The notes below the pieces were generated by a model. That model ran no database searches. It was not told the origin of the DNA and was given only the letters and a program-made list of their open reading frames with translations. A stretch of 64,000 nt of DNA from Veillonella parvula DSM 2008 (GTDB lineage Bacteria; Bacillota; Negativicutes; Veillonellales; Veillonellaceae), in assembly GCF_000024945.1 (NCBI RefSeq), contig NC_013520.1:892501-956500 (forward strand), read 5' to 3'. The position numbers and the translations under genes are program-made. Shown piece by piece: positions 36,534 through 44,656 of the stretch (its first letter is position 1; each line of letters opens with the position of its first letter).

Positions 36534-36550
36534 AACAGAGGATACAGAAC

Positions 36551-37492
36551 ATGAGTAAGATTACTATTAATCAATTACATATGGCTCTGTGTGAAGCTAA
36601 TTCTATTATGCTAACCGTCCATGTTAGACCTGATGGCGATGCTATCGGATCCATGGTTGCCTTTTACGAAGCCCTTGTGGGGCAAGGTAAAACTGTATAT
36701 ATGGTAGTAGATGATGTAGTTCCTGAGAAGTACTCATTCTTACGGTATACGGACCACATCCATGATGTCGCCTATTTTGAAACTAATCAAGTTGATATTG
36801 ATATGCTAATGGTTTTGGATGCTAGCACGTATGAGCGAATTGGCAAAGTAGGTGCACTCTGGAGTGCACCTATTTTTAATATAGACCACCATATTTCTAA
36901 TACGGAATTTGCGGATTATCTATATTTAAAGCCTGACTTTGCTGCTACTGGTGAAATTGTTACCGACTTATGTACAAAATGGAATTGGCCTATCACTGAG
37001 TCTATGGGTATCGCGTTATATATGGCGATAGCTACGGACTGCGGTTTCTTTAAGTTTAGTAATACTACGGCGAATACCCTTGAGATGGCTGCTAAATGTG
37101 TAGCTGCAGGGGCTAGACCAAATGTTATTTCTGAAACCATTGAAGCCGTATCTGCCAGTCGCTTAGAATTAACAAAACAAGTTATGCAAACTATCGAGTT
37201 TCATAAAAATAATACAGTGGCCACTATCGAGCTAAATCGTGATGCCATGAATATTCTTGGCGATGATACAGATGGTTTTGTAGACATTATTAGAAATGTT
37301 GATACTGTAGATGTGGCAATTTTATTAAAAGCAGAAGCTGATAATAGAACACGTGTAAGTTTACGTTCTAAAGGTATTGATGTGAACGCTGTAGCAAGCC
37401 ATTTTGGTGGAGGTGGTCACATTCGTGCTGCTGGATGTACTATTAATTTGCCGTTACAAGAAGCAAAACAGGCTCTCATTGAGGTGATTTAA
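36551..37492 (+). CDS. nrnA: DHH-family nanoRNase / PAP phosphatase NrnA
   Basis: Degrades 2-5-nt RNAs and, in many members, dephosphorylates pAp. It is a DHH/DHHA1 protein with VRPDGDAIGS near residue 26, VLDAST near 82, NIDHHISN near 113 (the DHH motif) and the RNA-binding end FGGGGHIRAAG near 290. Length 313 aa. The rbfA-nrnA-truB-ribF order is the Firmicute standard, consistent with translation/RNA turnover coupling. Confidence 0.92.
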   Translation: MSKITINQLHMALCEANSIMLTVHVRPDGDAIGSMVAFYEALVGQGKTVYMVVDDVVPEKYSFLRYTDHIHDVAYFETNQVDIDMLMVLDASTYERIGKVGALWSAPIFNIDHHISNTEFADYLYLKPDFAATGEIVTDLCTKWNWPITESMGIALYMAIATDCGFFKFSNTTANTLEMAAKCVAAGARPNVISETIEAVSASRLELTKQVMQTIEFHKNNTVATIELNRDAMNILGDDTDGFVDIIRNVDTVDVAILLKAEADNRTRVSLRSKGIDVNAVASHFGGGGHIRAAGCTINLPLQEAKQALIEVI

Positions 37493-37494
37493 TA

Positions 37495-38436
37495 ATGGAT
37501 GGCATTTTACCATTTTTAAAACCTCCTGGTATTACGAGTCATGATGCCGTTGCTATTTGTCGTCGTATTTTAAAAGAAAAGCGCATTGGTCATAGTGGTA
37601 CATTAGATCCTATGGCTTATGGTGTATTGCCTGTATTTCTTGGCAAGGCTACTCGCCTTATAGAATACACCGAGGATTTTGATAAAACTTATGTAGCAGA
37701 ATGTAAATTGGGTACTTTTACAGATACTGAAGATAGCTCAGGACAAACTGTATTGCCAGATACTAATATGGTATTGCGTGATGGCGTTGTATTGAATCAA
37801 GCTATTCAATCTACAGAGATCTCAGCAACTATGGTTAAACCAAGCTTTGAAGAACTGGTTAGTATCTTGAAAAAATTTGCAGGTATTCAGGACCAAAGAC
37901 CGTCTAAGTATTCAGCTATTAAAGTAAACGGCATTCGAGCTTATGAATATGCCCGTAAAGGTATTCCTGTGGAGCTACCATTACGCCAAATTCATATTAA
38001 AAATATTGAGCTCATTGCTTATGGATTCCCTTTTTTCACGGTTCGCGTGACATGCACAGGGGGGACTTATATTCGCTCATTATTACGCGATATTTGTATT
38101 GCTTTAGGTATTCCTGGCACTATGACTTCTTTGGCACGTACTCAAGTAGGGCCTTTTGACATCGGTTCCGCTAAGATGGCTGAAGAGATAATGCTACATG
38201 GTAAAAGCCTTTTGTTACCAACGGATGCGGCGGTTTCTCATCTTTCAAAAGTGACTGTAAATAGTGTACAATTAAGGATGATGGTGCAAGGGAAGGAATT
38301 ACCTATTGAAAGGGAATTTTCTTTTACCGAGCCAGATAATTTTTATAGAGCCTATGGACCTCTTGGTTTCATAGGTATTATGAGACGAACAAACCACTCA
38401 TTAAAGGTGGAAAAAAATATTTTTATTGAAGGATAA
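37495..38436 (+). CDS. truB: tRNA pseudouridine-55 synthase TruB
   Basis: Makes pseudouridine 55 in the T-loop of tRNAs. LPFLKPPGITSHDAV near residue 4 and GHSGTLDPMAYGVLPV near 35 carry the family signature with the catalytic aspartate in TLDP. KYSAIKVNGIRAYEYARKG near 140 and CTGGTYIRSLLRDIC near 185 follow. Length 313 aa. It begins two bases after the nrnA stop. Confidence 0.95.
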   Translation: MDGILPFLKPPGITSHDAVAICRRILKEKRIGHSGTLDPMAYGVLPVFLGKATRLIEYTEDFDKTYVAECKLGTFTDTEDSSGQTVLPDTNMVLRDGVVLNQAIQSTEISATMVKPSFEELVSILKKFAGIQDQRPSKYSAIKVNGIRAYEYARKGIPVELPLRQIHIKNIELIAYGFPFFTVRVTCTGGTYIRSLLRDICIALGIPGTMTSLARTQVGPFDIGSAKMAEEIMLHGKSLLLPTDAAVSHLSKVTVNSVQLRMMVQGKELPIEREFSFTEPDNFYRAYGPLGFIGIMRRTNHSLKVEKNIFIEG

Positions 38437-38438
38437 GT

Positions 38439-39371
38439 ATGAAGCAAATACATTCGTTTGATGAACTACGTCAAATCAAAGATACAAAAGTATATGCCCT
38501 TGGTACCTTTGATGGCATTCATCGAGGTCATCAACGAGTTATACGTAAGGCTGTTGAAGAGGCTACATCAATCAATGGCGTAAGTATTATCATTACCTTT
38601 GAACATCATCCGTTGACTATATTACATCCAGAACGAGTACCTAAACGGGTGATTCAAGAAGAGATTATGGATACTGTGCTAGAAGAGCTCAAAGTTGACT
38701 ATATTTTACGATTACCTATGACTGAAGCATTATTAAAAATGACTGCAGATGAATTCTTACATGATCTCTGCAATGATATGAATGTGGAAGCTATTGTAAT
38801 TGGTGAAAACTTTACATTTGGTGCAAAGGGGCTTGGCAATCCAGAATATATGAAAAAAGTGGTAGCGGATAAGAATATACGAGTTCTTGTACAGCCTTTA
38901 CTGCCATGTGATGGTCGTAGTACACCTATTTCTAGTACAGAAATTAGAAAGGCTATTCATGAAGGACGTTTGGAGGATGCAAATCATTGGCTAGGTAGGC
39001 CATTCCAGTTTAAAGGAACTGTGATTAAAGGTGATCAACGGGGACGCACATTAGGATTTCCAACATTAAATCTATTACTTCCTAATGAAATGGCTACACC
39101 TCCAGATGGAGTCTATGCTAATCGTGTATGTATTGGTGGTATTTGGTATGATGGGGTAGGCAATATTGGAGATAATCCAACCTTTAGAAATCAGTACCAT
39201 AGATGTGAAGTACACGTTTTTAACTTTGACCAGGATATATATGGAAAAGAAGTGATTGTACAGTTCATTTCTTATATTAGAGGAGAAGTTAAATTTAATA
39301 ACTTACAAGACCTTATCGATCAAATGAAGGTAGATGAAGAACAGGCTCTAGCTATTTTAGCTAATGCATAA
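38439..39371 (+). CDS. ribF: Bifunctional riboflavin kinase / FAD synthetase RibF
   Basis: Converts riboflavin to FMN and then FAD. The N-terminal adenylyltransferase has ALGTFDGIHRGHQ near residue 20 (HxGH) and ISSTEIRKAIHEGRL near 167. The C-terminal flavokinase has GTVIKGDQRGRTLGFPTLNL near 193 (partly quoted) with the GFPT motif and DGVYANRV near 225. Length 310 aa. It starts two bases after the truB stop, its usual neighbour. Confidence 0.95.
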   Translation: MKQIHSFDELRQIKDTKVYALGTFDGIHRGHQRVIRKAVEEATSINGVSIIITFEHHPLTILHPERVPKRVIQEEIMDTVLEELKVDYILRLPMTEALLKMTADEFLHDLCNDMNVEAIVIGENFTFGAKGLGNPEYMKKVVADKNIRVLVQPLLPCDGRSTPISSTEIRKAIHEGRLEDANHWLGRPFQFKGTVIKGDQRGRTLGFPTLNLLLPNEMATPPDGVYANRVCIGGIWYDGVGNIGDNPTFRNQYHRCEVHVFNFDQDIYGKEVIVQFISYIRGEVKFNNLQDLIDQMKVDEEQALAILANA

Positions 39372-39384
39372 AAAGGGGGTTCTC

Positions 39385-40149
39385 ATGGATATTAAAGAAG
39401 CTCGAAAACAGATAGATAGTATTGATTCTGTATTAGTTACGGAGTTTGAAAAGCGACTCACATTGATTAAAGAAATTGGTAAATATAAGGATGAACATCA
39501 TTTACCACTTATTGATGAAGAACGGGACGAAAGTATCATTGCTTTACATACTCAAAATTGTAAAGATAAAGTTTTAGCACCTTATGTTGAAAATTATATA
39601 AAAACCGTCGTTTCTATGAGTAATGAGTTCTTAAAAGAACACATGCATAAGCATATTTTTCTCATTGGTATGCCTGGCGCAGGTAAGACTACTGTTGGTA
39701 AGGTTCTAGCTAAAGAGTTGGGGCGAGATTTTTTTGACTTAGACCAAACGATTCAAGACAAAGTGGGTAAATCTGTTCAAAATATCTATATTTACGATGG
39801 TAAAGATGCTTTCAGTGAATATGAATATGCTACAATTAAAGAATTAATTCATAATAAACCATCTGTCATTGCTACAGGTGGCGGTACGGTTACCTATAAC
39901 AAAACTGTTAAATTGATGCGCAATAATGGTCTTGTTGTATTTGTTAACCGCGATGTAAATCATATTTTAGATGATTTGGATCTAGAGATTCGTCCGCTTG
40001 TAAAAGAAAGTATCGAATATATTTTTAATGTATATGAAGAACGATATCCTTTATATGAAAAAGTAGCACATATTAAAATTGGTAACGAAGGCAGTATTAC
40101 CGATGCAGTGCAAGAAATTATTGAAGCCTTGCCGAATACGGAGAAATAA
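39385..40149 (+). CDS. Chorismate mutase-shikimate kinase fusion
   Basis: Two aromatic-pathway domains in one 254-residue chain. Residues 1-88 are an AroQ-type chorismate mutase helical domain (IDSIDSVLVTEFEKRLTLIK; IGKYK; LIDEERDES). Residues 89-250 are a shikimate kinase with P-loop GMPGAGKT (95-102), FFDLDQTIQ (116-124), GGG (165-167) and RPLVKE. The kinase is atypical: the usual GE..FR..E shikimate-binding signature reads GKDAFSEYE, with serine (144) replacing the arginine that holds the substrate carboxylate. The ATG at 39385 follows AAAAAGGGGG; an in-frame ATG at 39364 would overlap ribF. It ends on the first base of recD2. Confidence 0.82.
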   Translation: MDIKEARKQIDSIDSVLVTEFEKRLTLIKEIGKYKDEHHLPLIDEERDESIIALHTQNCKDKVLAPYVENYIKTVVSMSNEFLKEHMHKHIFLIGMPGAGKTTVGKVLAKELGRDFFDLDQTIQDKVGKSVQNIYIYDGKDAFSEYEYATIKELIHNKPSVIATGGGTVTYNKTVKLMRNNGLVVFVNRDVNHILDDLDLEIRPLVKESIEYIFNVYEERYPLYEKVAHIKIGNEGSITDAVQEIIEALPNTEK

Positions 40150-42302
40150 TGGACGCCATACGAGGATTTGTATACCGAACTATATATGAGAATACACAAC
40201 GTACATATTGCGTGTTTATCCTAAAAGATTATAATGAGGAATACATTACTTGTACTGGCAAATTTGAGTCTCCTAAAGAAGGGGAAGACATCGAAGTACG
40301 GGGCCGCTATGTAGAACATGAAAAGTACGGCCGCCAATTTGATGCGAGCAGTGTTGAAAAGTTAAAACCTGATAATATGGGTGCTGCCAAGACTTATTTG
40401 TTGAATCTAGGAATAAAAGGTTTTGGTGAAAAATCCGTAGAGAAGGTACTAGAGTATTTCGGTATTCGTATTTTAGAAATTTTACGGGAAGAACGTCCAG
40501 AAGAGATTAAGGATGTTCCAGGTCTCCGAAAGAGTGTTAAGGATGAATTATTTAATACCTTACTTGGTGAAGGTATTTTATCCGATTTAAATCATTTTTT
40601 TGAAAGTCATCACATTTCATCGAAATGGAGTCGCATTGTATATACCTATTATGGTGTGCAGTCAGTTGCAGTTATAGAGGATAATCCTTATACATTATTA
40701 CGTGTAGCACCGGATATGCTCTTTGGTACGGCCGATACACTAGCAGAGCATCTTGGTATTAATGGTAGTGATACACGCCGTTTAGAGGCTGGTTTAGAAT
40801 GGATTCTACGTAGTTTAGATAATCAAGGTCATACATGTTTACCAGTAGACCAACTTATCGGTCGACTTGACGATTTATTACAAACTGATGTAGATGATAT
40901 TGCGAACTTTATTGAAAGTTTGCTGGAACAAGGTGCACTGTATAGTACGTATTATGAAGACATCTTATATATCTATCCGCCAGAGATGTATGTTTCTGAA
41001 GTGGAAGGGGTCCACTATACTCGTGAGTTTCTATTACAAGCTGATCCAATAGCATTAGATATTTCTAGTTTTATTGAAAAGTTTGAACGAGACAACTACA
41101 TTACTTTTGGTGATGCTCAAAAAGAAGCTATACAGCTCTCATTTTTTGAAAAGTTTTCTCTTATAACTGGTGGTCCTGGTACAGGTAAAACAACTATCAT
41201 CAAGGCGCTAGTAAAAGGTTTCCAACTCGGTGGATTGGGGCGCATTATACTTTGTGCTCCTACGGGACGTGCTGCAAAGCGTCTGACCGAGGCCACTGAG
41301 TTTGAAGCTACTACAATTCATCGTCTATTGGTACCTGTTCAAGGTAGTGACTCCTATGACTTTACAAAGAATGAAGATGATCCTCTAGATATAGATGTCA
41401 TTATCATCGATGAAGCATCTATGCTTAATGTGCGTTTATTCTATTCTTTGATGGCTGCTATTCCAAAGGAAGCCCATGTCATTATTGTGGGTGACGTAGA
41501 TCAATTACCACCTATAGGTGCTGGGTTCGTATTAAAAGATTTATTAGATAGTGATTGTGTGCCCTATACACGACTTAATCAGATTTATCGTCAAAGCTCT
41601 GGTAATACTATCGTTGAAAGTGCTTACGCAATTAACCGTGGTGAAATGCCTAACCTGGAAGGTGTGAGCGAAGAGTTTTCTTTTATTCCTGTTAAATCTT
41701 ATGATATGATGATGAAAGCCATCATTGATGTATATAAACGTGAACAAGAGACGATAGAGGATGAATTAGATATTCAAATTATTTCTCCTATGCGCCGTGG
41801 TGAAGCAGGTAGTACATTGATATCACAATATGTACAACAAGCCGTAAACCCTCCAGACAGCTATAAGGGAGAAGTTCGTGTCAATGGCATTACGTATCGC
41901 GTTGGGGATAAGGTTATTCAAATTCTCAATGATTATGAGTTAGAAGTGTTTAATGGCGAAATTGGCGTTATCTATGCTATTACGCGGACCGATATTTGTA
42001 TTCGATTTATCCATAAAGAGGTTCGTCTACCTATCGATGAAGCACATATGATTATGCCTGCTTATGCTATTACAGTTCATAAGAGTCAAGGTAGTGAGTA
42101 TGGTGTAGTTATTATTCCATTTGTTCCACGTTATGGTGGCATGTTACAACGTAATTTGTTGTATACTGCTGTTACACGGGCAAAGCGTAAAGTAATCATC
42201 GTTGGTACTACGAGCGCAGTTGAACGTGCTGTGCGTACTGTTAATGCCGATGAACGTTACACATTGTTTAAAGAACGACTACAAGGGAGATGTGATTCGT
42301 AA
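40149..42302 (+). CDS. recD2: RecD2 (RecD/TraA-type) ATP-dependent DNA helicase
   Basis: 5'-3' superfamily 1B helicase that works without RecBC, linked to repair and replication-fork stability. The N-terminal OB-like and helix-hairpin-helix part (residues 1-200) includes LGIKGFGEKSVEKVLEYFG. The helicase has Walker A TGGPGTGKTT near 338, VIIIDEASMLN near 415 (motif II), VGDVDQLPPIGAG near 440 and TVHKSQGSEYGVVIIP near 640 (motif V). Length 717 aa. It starts one base inside the preceding stop (TAATGG) and hands over to comFC in the same way. Confidence 0.93.
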   Translation: MDAIRGFVYRTIYENTQRTYCVFILKDYNEEYITCTGKFESPKEGEDIEVRGRYVEHEKYGRQFDASSVEKLKPDNMGAAKTYLLNLGIKGFGEKSVEKVLEYFGIRILEILREERPEEIKDVPGLRKSVKDELFNTLLGEGILSDLNHFFESHHISSKWSRIVYTYYGVQSVAVIEDNPYTLLRVAPDMLFGTADTLAEHLGINGSDTRRLEAGLEWILRSLDNQGHTCLPVDQLIGRLDDLLQTDVDDIANFIESLLEQGALYSTYYEDILYIYPPEMYVSEVEGVHYTREFLLQADPIALDISSFIEKFERDNYITFGDAQKEAIQLSFFEKFSLITGGPGTGKTTIIKALVKGFQLGGLGRIILCAPTGRAAKRLTEATEFEATTIHRLLVPVQGSDSYDFTKNEDDPLDIDVIIIDEASMLNVRLFYSLMAAIPKEAHVIIVGDVDQLPPIGAGFVLKDLLDSDCVPYTRLNQIYRQSSGNTIVESAYAINRGEMPNLEGVSEEFSFIPVKSYDMMMKAIIDVYKREQETIEDELDIQIISPMRRGEAGSTLISQYVQQAVNPPDSYKGEVRVNGITYRVGDKVIQILNDYELEVFNGEIGVIYAITRTDICIRFIHKEVRLPIDEAHMIMPAYAITVHKSQGSEYGVVIIPFVPRYGGMLQRNLLYTAVTRAKRKVIIVGTTSAVERAVRTVNADERYTLFKERLQGRCDS

Positions 42303-42997
42303 TGAGTCTTTGGGATTTCCTATTTCCACCTGTATGCCCTCACTGTGGTGCACCTGTGGCAACACAAGGGGATTGGTGTAAAGCTTGTTTTACAGATTTA
42401 TTACATATTCGTCATATACCACATAAATTTTTACACTATGTAGATGATGTATGTGTGTTGGCCGAATATCGTGGTGGTCTAAAGTCTATGATTTACGATG
42501 TAAAATTTAATGAAAAAAAGGAGCAGTCCAAAGGGGCCGCTCCTTTTTTAGTATCGTACAACTTTTACATGAAATATAATGAGTCTAACATTGTGAACAG
42601 TAATTGTAAAATTATGTATGATTATATTGTTCCCGTACCATCTAGCGAAAAGAAAAAAGCTAAGAGAGGATATAATCAAGTAGATTTATTCTTTCTTGAA
42701 TGGGCTCATTCTTTATGGGAGATAGATAGAAAAAACTTTAAATGGTTAGATTGTATATACAAGTTTGATACTTCTCGAGATATGTGGGGATTAACAAATA
42801 AAGAAAGACATCAAAATATTGATGATGCTTTTGTTATACGCGCCGATTACAAGGATATTGATTTGACAAATAAGAATATTTTAATCGTAGATGATATATA
42901 TACTACAGGTGCTACAATTGAAGCCGTAGCAAAAGTCTTGCAAAAACATAACGCTTTACGCGTTGATGCCCTTACGCTAGCTAGTGGTAGTTTCTAA
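42302..42997 (+). CDS. comFC: ComFC-like phosphoribosyltransferase-fold competence protein
   Basis: Family needed for DNA uptake in transformable bacteria. An N-terminal zinc-finger-like pair is present (CPHCGAP near residue 13; WCKACF near 27), followed by the PRTase-type domain with YNQVDLFF near 121 and the phosphoribosyl-binding motif ILIVDDIYTTGAT near 195. Length 231 aa. It is coupled to recD2 by a one-base overlap. A perfect hairpin with a T-tract lies inside the reading frame (42514-42549, listed separately). The region around it (NEKKEQSKGAAPF) aligns poorly with what I expect of ComFC. Confidence 0.87.
   Translation: MSLWDFLFPPVCPHCGAPVATQGDWCKACFTDLLHIRHIPHKFLHYVDDVCVLAEYRGGLKSMIYDVKFNEKKEQSKGAAPFLVSYNFYMKYNESNIVNSNCKIMYDYIVPVPSSEKKKAKRGYNQVDLFFLEWAHSLWEIDRKNFKWLDCIYKFDTSRDMWGLTNKERHQNIDDAFVIRADYKDIDLTNKNILIVDDIYTTGATIEAVAKVLQKHNALRVDALTLASGSF
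42514..42549 (+). terminator. Terminator-like hairpin inside comFC
   Basis: AAAAAAGGAGC (42514-42524) and GCTCCTTTTTT (42539-42549) make a perfect 11-bp stem with a 14-nt loop, within the coding sequence at codons 71-83. It has the shape of an intrinsic terminator on both strands. Whether it is used when translation fails is unknown. Confidence 0.55.
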
Positions 42998-43111
42998 TCT
43001 TTACTATTAAATGTAGGAATATAATATTTGATTTTATAGTAGCATTATAAAATGTATTCATATCAAATTATGGCGATAATGTTTCTAAAAGAAATAGTTA
43101 ACTTAGTATAT

Positions 43112-43141
43112 AAAAAAGCGTTCACCTGAAGGTGAACGCTT
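43112..43141 (-). terminator. Terminator of the HD-GYP gene
   Basis: AAGCGTTCACC and GGTGAACGCTT (43116-43126 and 43131-43141) form an 11-bp stem with a TGAA loop. The A-run at 43112-43117 gives a U-tract on the minus strand, so it serves the minus-strand gene. It may also block readthrough from comFC. Confidence 0.85.
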
Positions 43142-43151
43142 AATTAACATA

Positions 43152-43754
43152 TTAGCCAAGTACATCAATAAATGCTTTAACAACATCTGGATCAAAGAGA
43201 GAACCGGACGCACTAAAAAGTTCTTCTTTTGCTTTAGCTTTTGTTTTAGCCCAAAATTCAGTAGAAGGATTAACTGTTGTATCATAGTAATCTGCTACAG
43301 CAATAATTCGAGCTCCTAACGGAATATTGGCACCACGTAAATGTTTGGGATAACCAGAACCATCCCATTTTTCATGATGATAACGAATATAAGGTAAAAT
43401 TTGTTGGCAGCAAGGATAGTTTTCAATCATATTGGCACCACTTGCAGCATGTTGTTTATACTTAGACATTTCTTGCTTATTAAGATATGGAGATTTTTGG
43501 ATTAATGCATTAGGAACCATTAATAGACCCACGTCATGAAGTAAAGCTGCGTGACGAATCTGTTCAATTTCATTTAATGGTAAACCCATTTTAGCTGCGA
43601 TGCTAACAGCATAGTTTGAAACCTGAATAGAATGTGTATAGAGATGATAGCTTTTCATTTGTATCATCTGTAAAAGTTGTGCGCTTATGGCTTCTAAACT
43701 GTCTTTCTCCAGTTCATACAAACCTGATGGTTGCATCAATGATAACATAAACAT
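43152..43754 (-). CDS. HD-GYP domain protein, probable cyclic-di-GMP phosphodiesterase
   Basis: A stand-alone HD-GYP domain of 200 aa with no sensor domain. Catalytic motifs appear intact: LLHDVG with H73/D74, a histidine at 102 (QHAASG), HHEKWDGSGYP at 126-136 (the full GYP signature) and ARIIAVADYYDTTVNP near 148. Known family members hydrolyse cyclic di-GMP or related dinucleotides; the specific substrate is inferred. There is no signal peptide, so it is cytoplasmic. AGAGGGG precedes the ATG. It runs against its neighbours and separates comFC from the structured RNA gene. Confidence 0.82.
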   Translation of the reverse strand: MFMLSLMQPSGLYELEKDSLEAISAQLLQMIQMKSYHLYTHSIQVSNYAVSIAAKMGLPLNEIEQIRHAALLHDVGLLMVPNALIQKSPYLNKQEMSKYKQHAASGANMIENYPCCQQILPYIRYHHEKWDGSGYPKHLRGANIPLGARIIAVADYYDTTVNPSTEFWAKTKAKAKEELFSASGSLFDPDVVKAFIDVLG

Positions 43755-43778
43755 AATAAACCCCTCTAACTAACAAAC

Positions 43779-43813
43779 TGAACATATGGTACAACCCCTC
43801 GTACTTATGTTCA
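43779..43813 (-). promoter_or_regulatory. 5'-UTR hairpin of the HD-GYP gene
   Basis: TGAACATA and TATGTTCA (43779-43786, 43806-43813) with inner GTAC/GTAC pairing form an imperfect stem around an 8-nt loop that reads GAGGGGTT on the minus strand. It lies in the predicted leader, about 25 nt from the start. It does not match a cyclic-di-GMP riboswitch core. It could be an operator dyad. Confidence 0.35.
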
Positions 43814-43854
43814 TATCGTACAACTTTAGGCCGTTCTAATTTAACAGTATACAA

Positions 43855-43883
43855 ATTATACACCATAAATAATTTTTTGTGTA
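43855..43883 (-). promoter_or_regulatory. Promoter of the HD-GYP gene
   Basis: On the minus strand TACACA (43883-43878) and TATAAT (43860-43855) with 17-nt spacing, about 100 nt before the start codon. Confidence 0.55.
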
Positions 43884-44170
43884 TGATACGTATGTTCTTA
43901 CAAATATGTTGTATTCATATTTGGCATACAAAAACTAATTGACAATTTAAGAATCCACTAGATATGGTACTTAAAAAATGTGATTTTAGAAATATTAAAA
44001 TATTATGAAGAATATTTTAGGTTTTCTATTCCAATTTTCTATACATCAACAAATAGGGGTTGCAAAATTTATTCTCATTGTTCTAAGAATTATGCGATAG
44101 TATGTTTGGTAAAAAAATATGTTTGGCTACTTAACTATATAATCAAAATTTTTTAAAATAATAGTAAAAC
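43884..44170. other. AT-rich intergenic stretch without a recognised gene
   Basis: Nothing here looks coding. It contains a TTGACA at about 43941 with only a poor -10 (TATGGT) behind it, and a direct repeat of TATGTTTGG near 44101 and 44119. It separates the HD-GYP promoter (minus) from the structured RNA promoter (plus). Confidence 0.5.
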
Positions 44171-44199
44171 TAGACATGAATACTGTTATTCTTTATAAT
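44171..44199 (+). promoter_or_regulatory. Promoter of the structured RNA gene
   Basis: TAGACA (44171-44176) and TATAAT (44194-44199) with exactly 17-nt spacing. Predicted initiation at about 44205 coincides with the first base of the RNA's closing stem. Confidence 0.8.
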
Positions 44200-44203
44200 A
44201 CGT

Positions 44204-44438
44204 CTATACGGGTCTGTGGTTGAAAGTCGAGGCTAGTCGCAGGCAAAACGATCCACATAAGCAGCCCAAAGGGTTGTGAGCATGGTGCGGCTTAGGTGTA
44301 AGTCCTGCCGATAAAATCGAGAGAGGTAGTAGTGGGGAGTCTTGGACTTATGAGCGAACCTTCCAGCAGGCGAGTGTGGGGGCAAAGACCAGGTCAGCCG
44401 TATAGGGGCACATGAGGCTTTTCTCATGTGCTTTTTTT
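44204..44438 (+). ncRNA. Stand-alone structured RNA, about 230 nt, candidate raiA-motif RNA
   Basis: A GC-richer island in an AT-rich gap with all signs of an RNA gene. The closing stem pairs CTATACGG (44204-44211) with CCGTATAG (44398-44405) perfectly. Inside are CAGCCC-AAA-GGGTTG (44262-44276), CGAT-AAA-ATCG (44309-44319), a long-range 7-bp match TAAGTCC/GGACTTA (44299-44305 and 44344-44350) and CCACAT/GTGTGG (44252-44257 and 44374-44379). It starts at a good promoter and ends in a terminator. No ORF in it looks real. It is not RNase P RNA, tmRNA or tRNA by their core sequences. The position between comFC and hpf (raiA) suggests the raiA-motif RNA class, but I cannot confirm this by consensus. 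Confidence 0.82.
44408..44438 (+). terminator. Terminator of the structured RNA
   Basis: GCACATGAG (44408-44416) and CTCATGTGC (44423-44431) with a 6-nt loop, followed by seven Ts. It directly abuts the closing stem of the RNA. Confidence 0.93.
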
Positions 44439-44586
44439 ATACAGTTGTATATTATAAAATCTATAGAAAACCACTAACTATGGGAAAGTTTTTATACATA
44501 GCCGTAATATTTATACAAATAATGCATAAACTTAAAATATAAATATAGTGATTTTGCGATTATATCTAAAATTATATACAAAATTA

Positions 44587-44615
44587 TTGACATAATTATA
44601 CTTAATCTATATACT
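44587..44615 (+). promoter_or_regulatory. Promoter of the polar amino-acid ABC operon
   Basis: TTGACA (44587-44592) and TATACT (44610-44615) with 17-nt spacing, about 40 nt before the binding-protein gene. One of the best promoter matches in the window. Confidence 0.85.
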
Positions 44616-44656
44616 ATTATAAAGTAGTAGTAAGTTAAAATAATGAGGTTGATAAT

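Noticed and set aside
43755-44170. Cyclic-di-GMP riboswitch in front of the HD-GYP gene.
   Set aside because: The conserved core segments of GEMM-type riboswitches were not found; only a simple hairpin is present.
44233-44427. A 64-codon minus-strand frame over the structured RNA.
   Set aside because: The plus-strand promoter, closed fold and terminator explain this region better, and the peptide resembles nothing.
44204-44438. Cobalamin riboswitch, RNase P RNA, tmRNA or group II intron fragment as identity of the structured RNA.
   Set aside because: Phrases such as GGTGTAAGTCC and GAGCGAACC are superficially suggestive, but the fold is a closed unit with its own terminator. It lacks the tmRNA tRNA-like ends and the RNase P core, and the downstream gene has a separate promoter, so it is not a leader.
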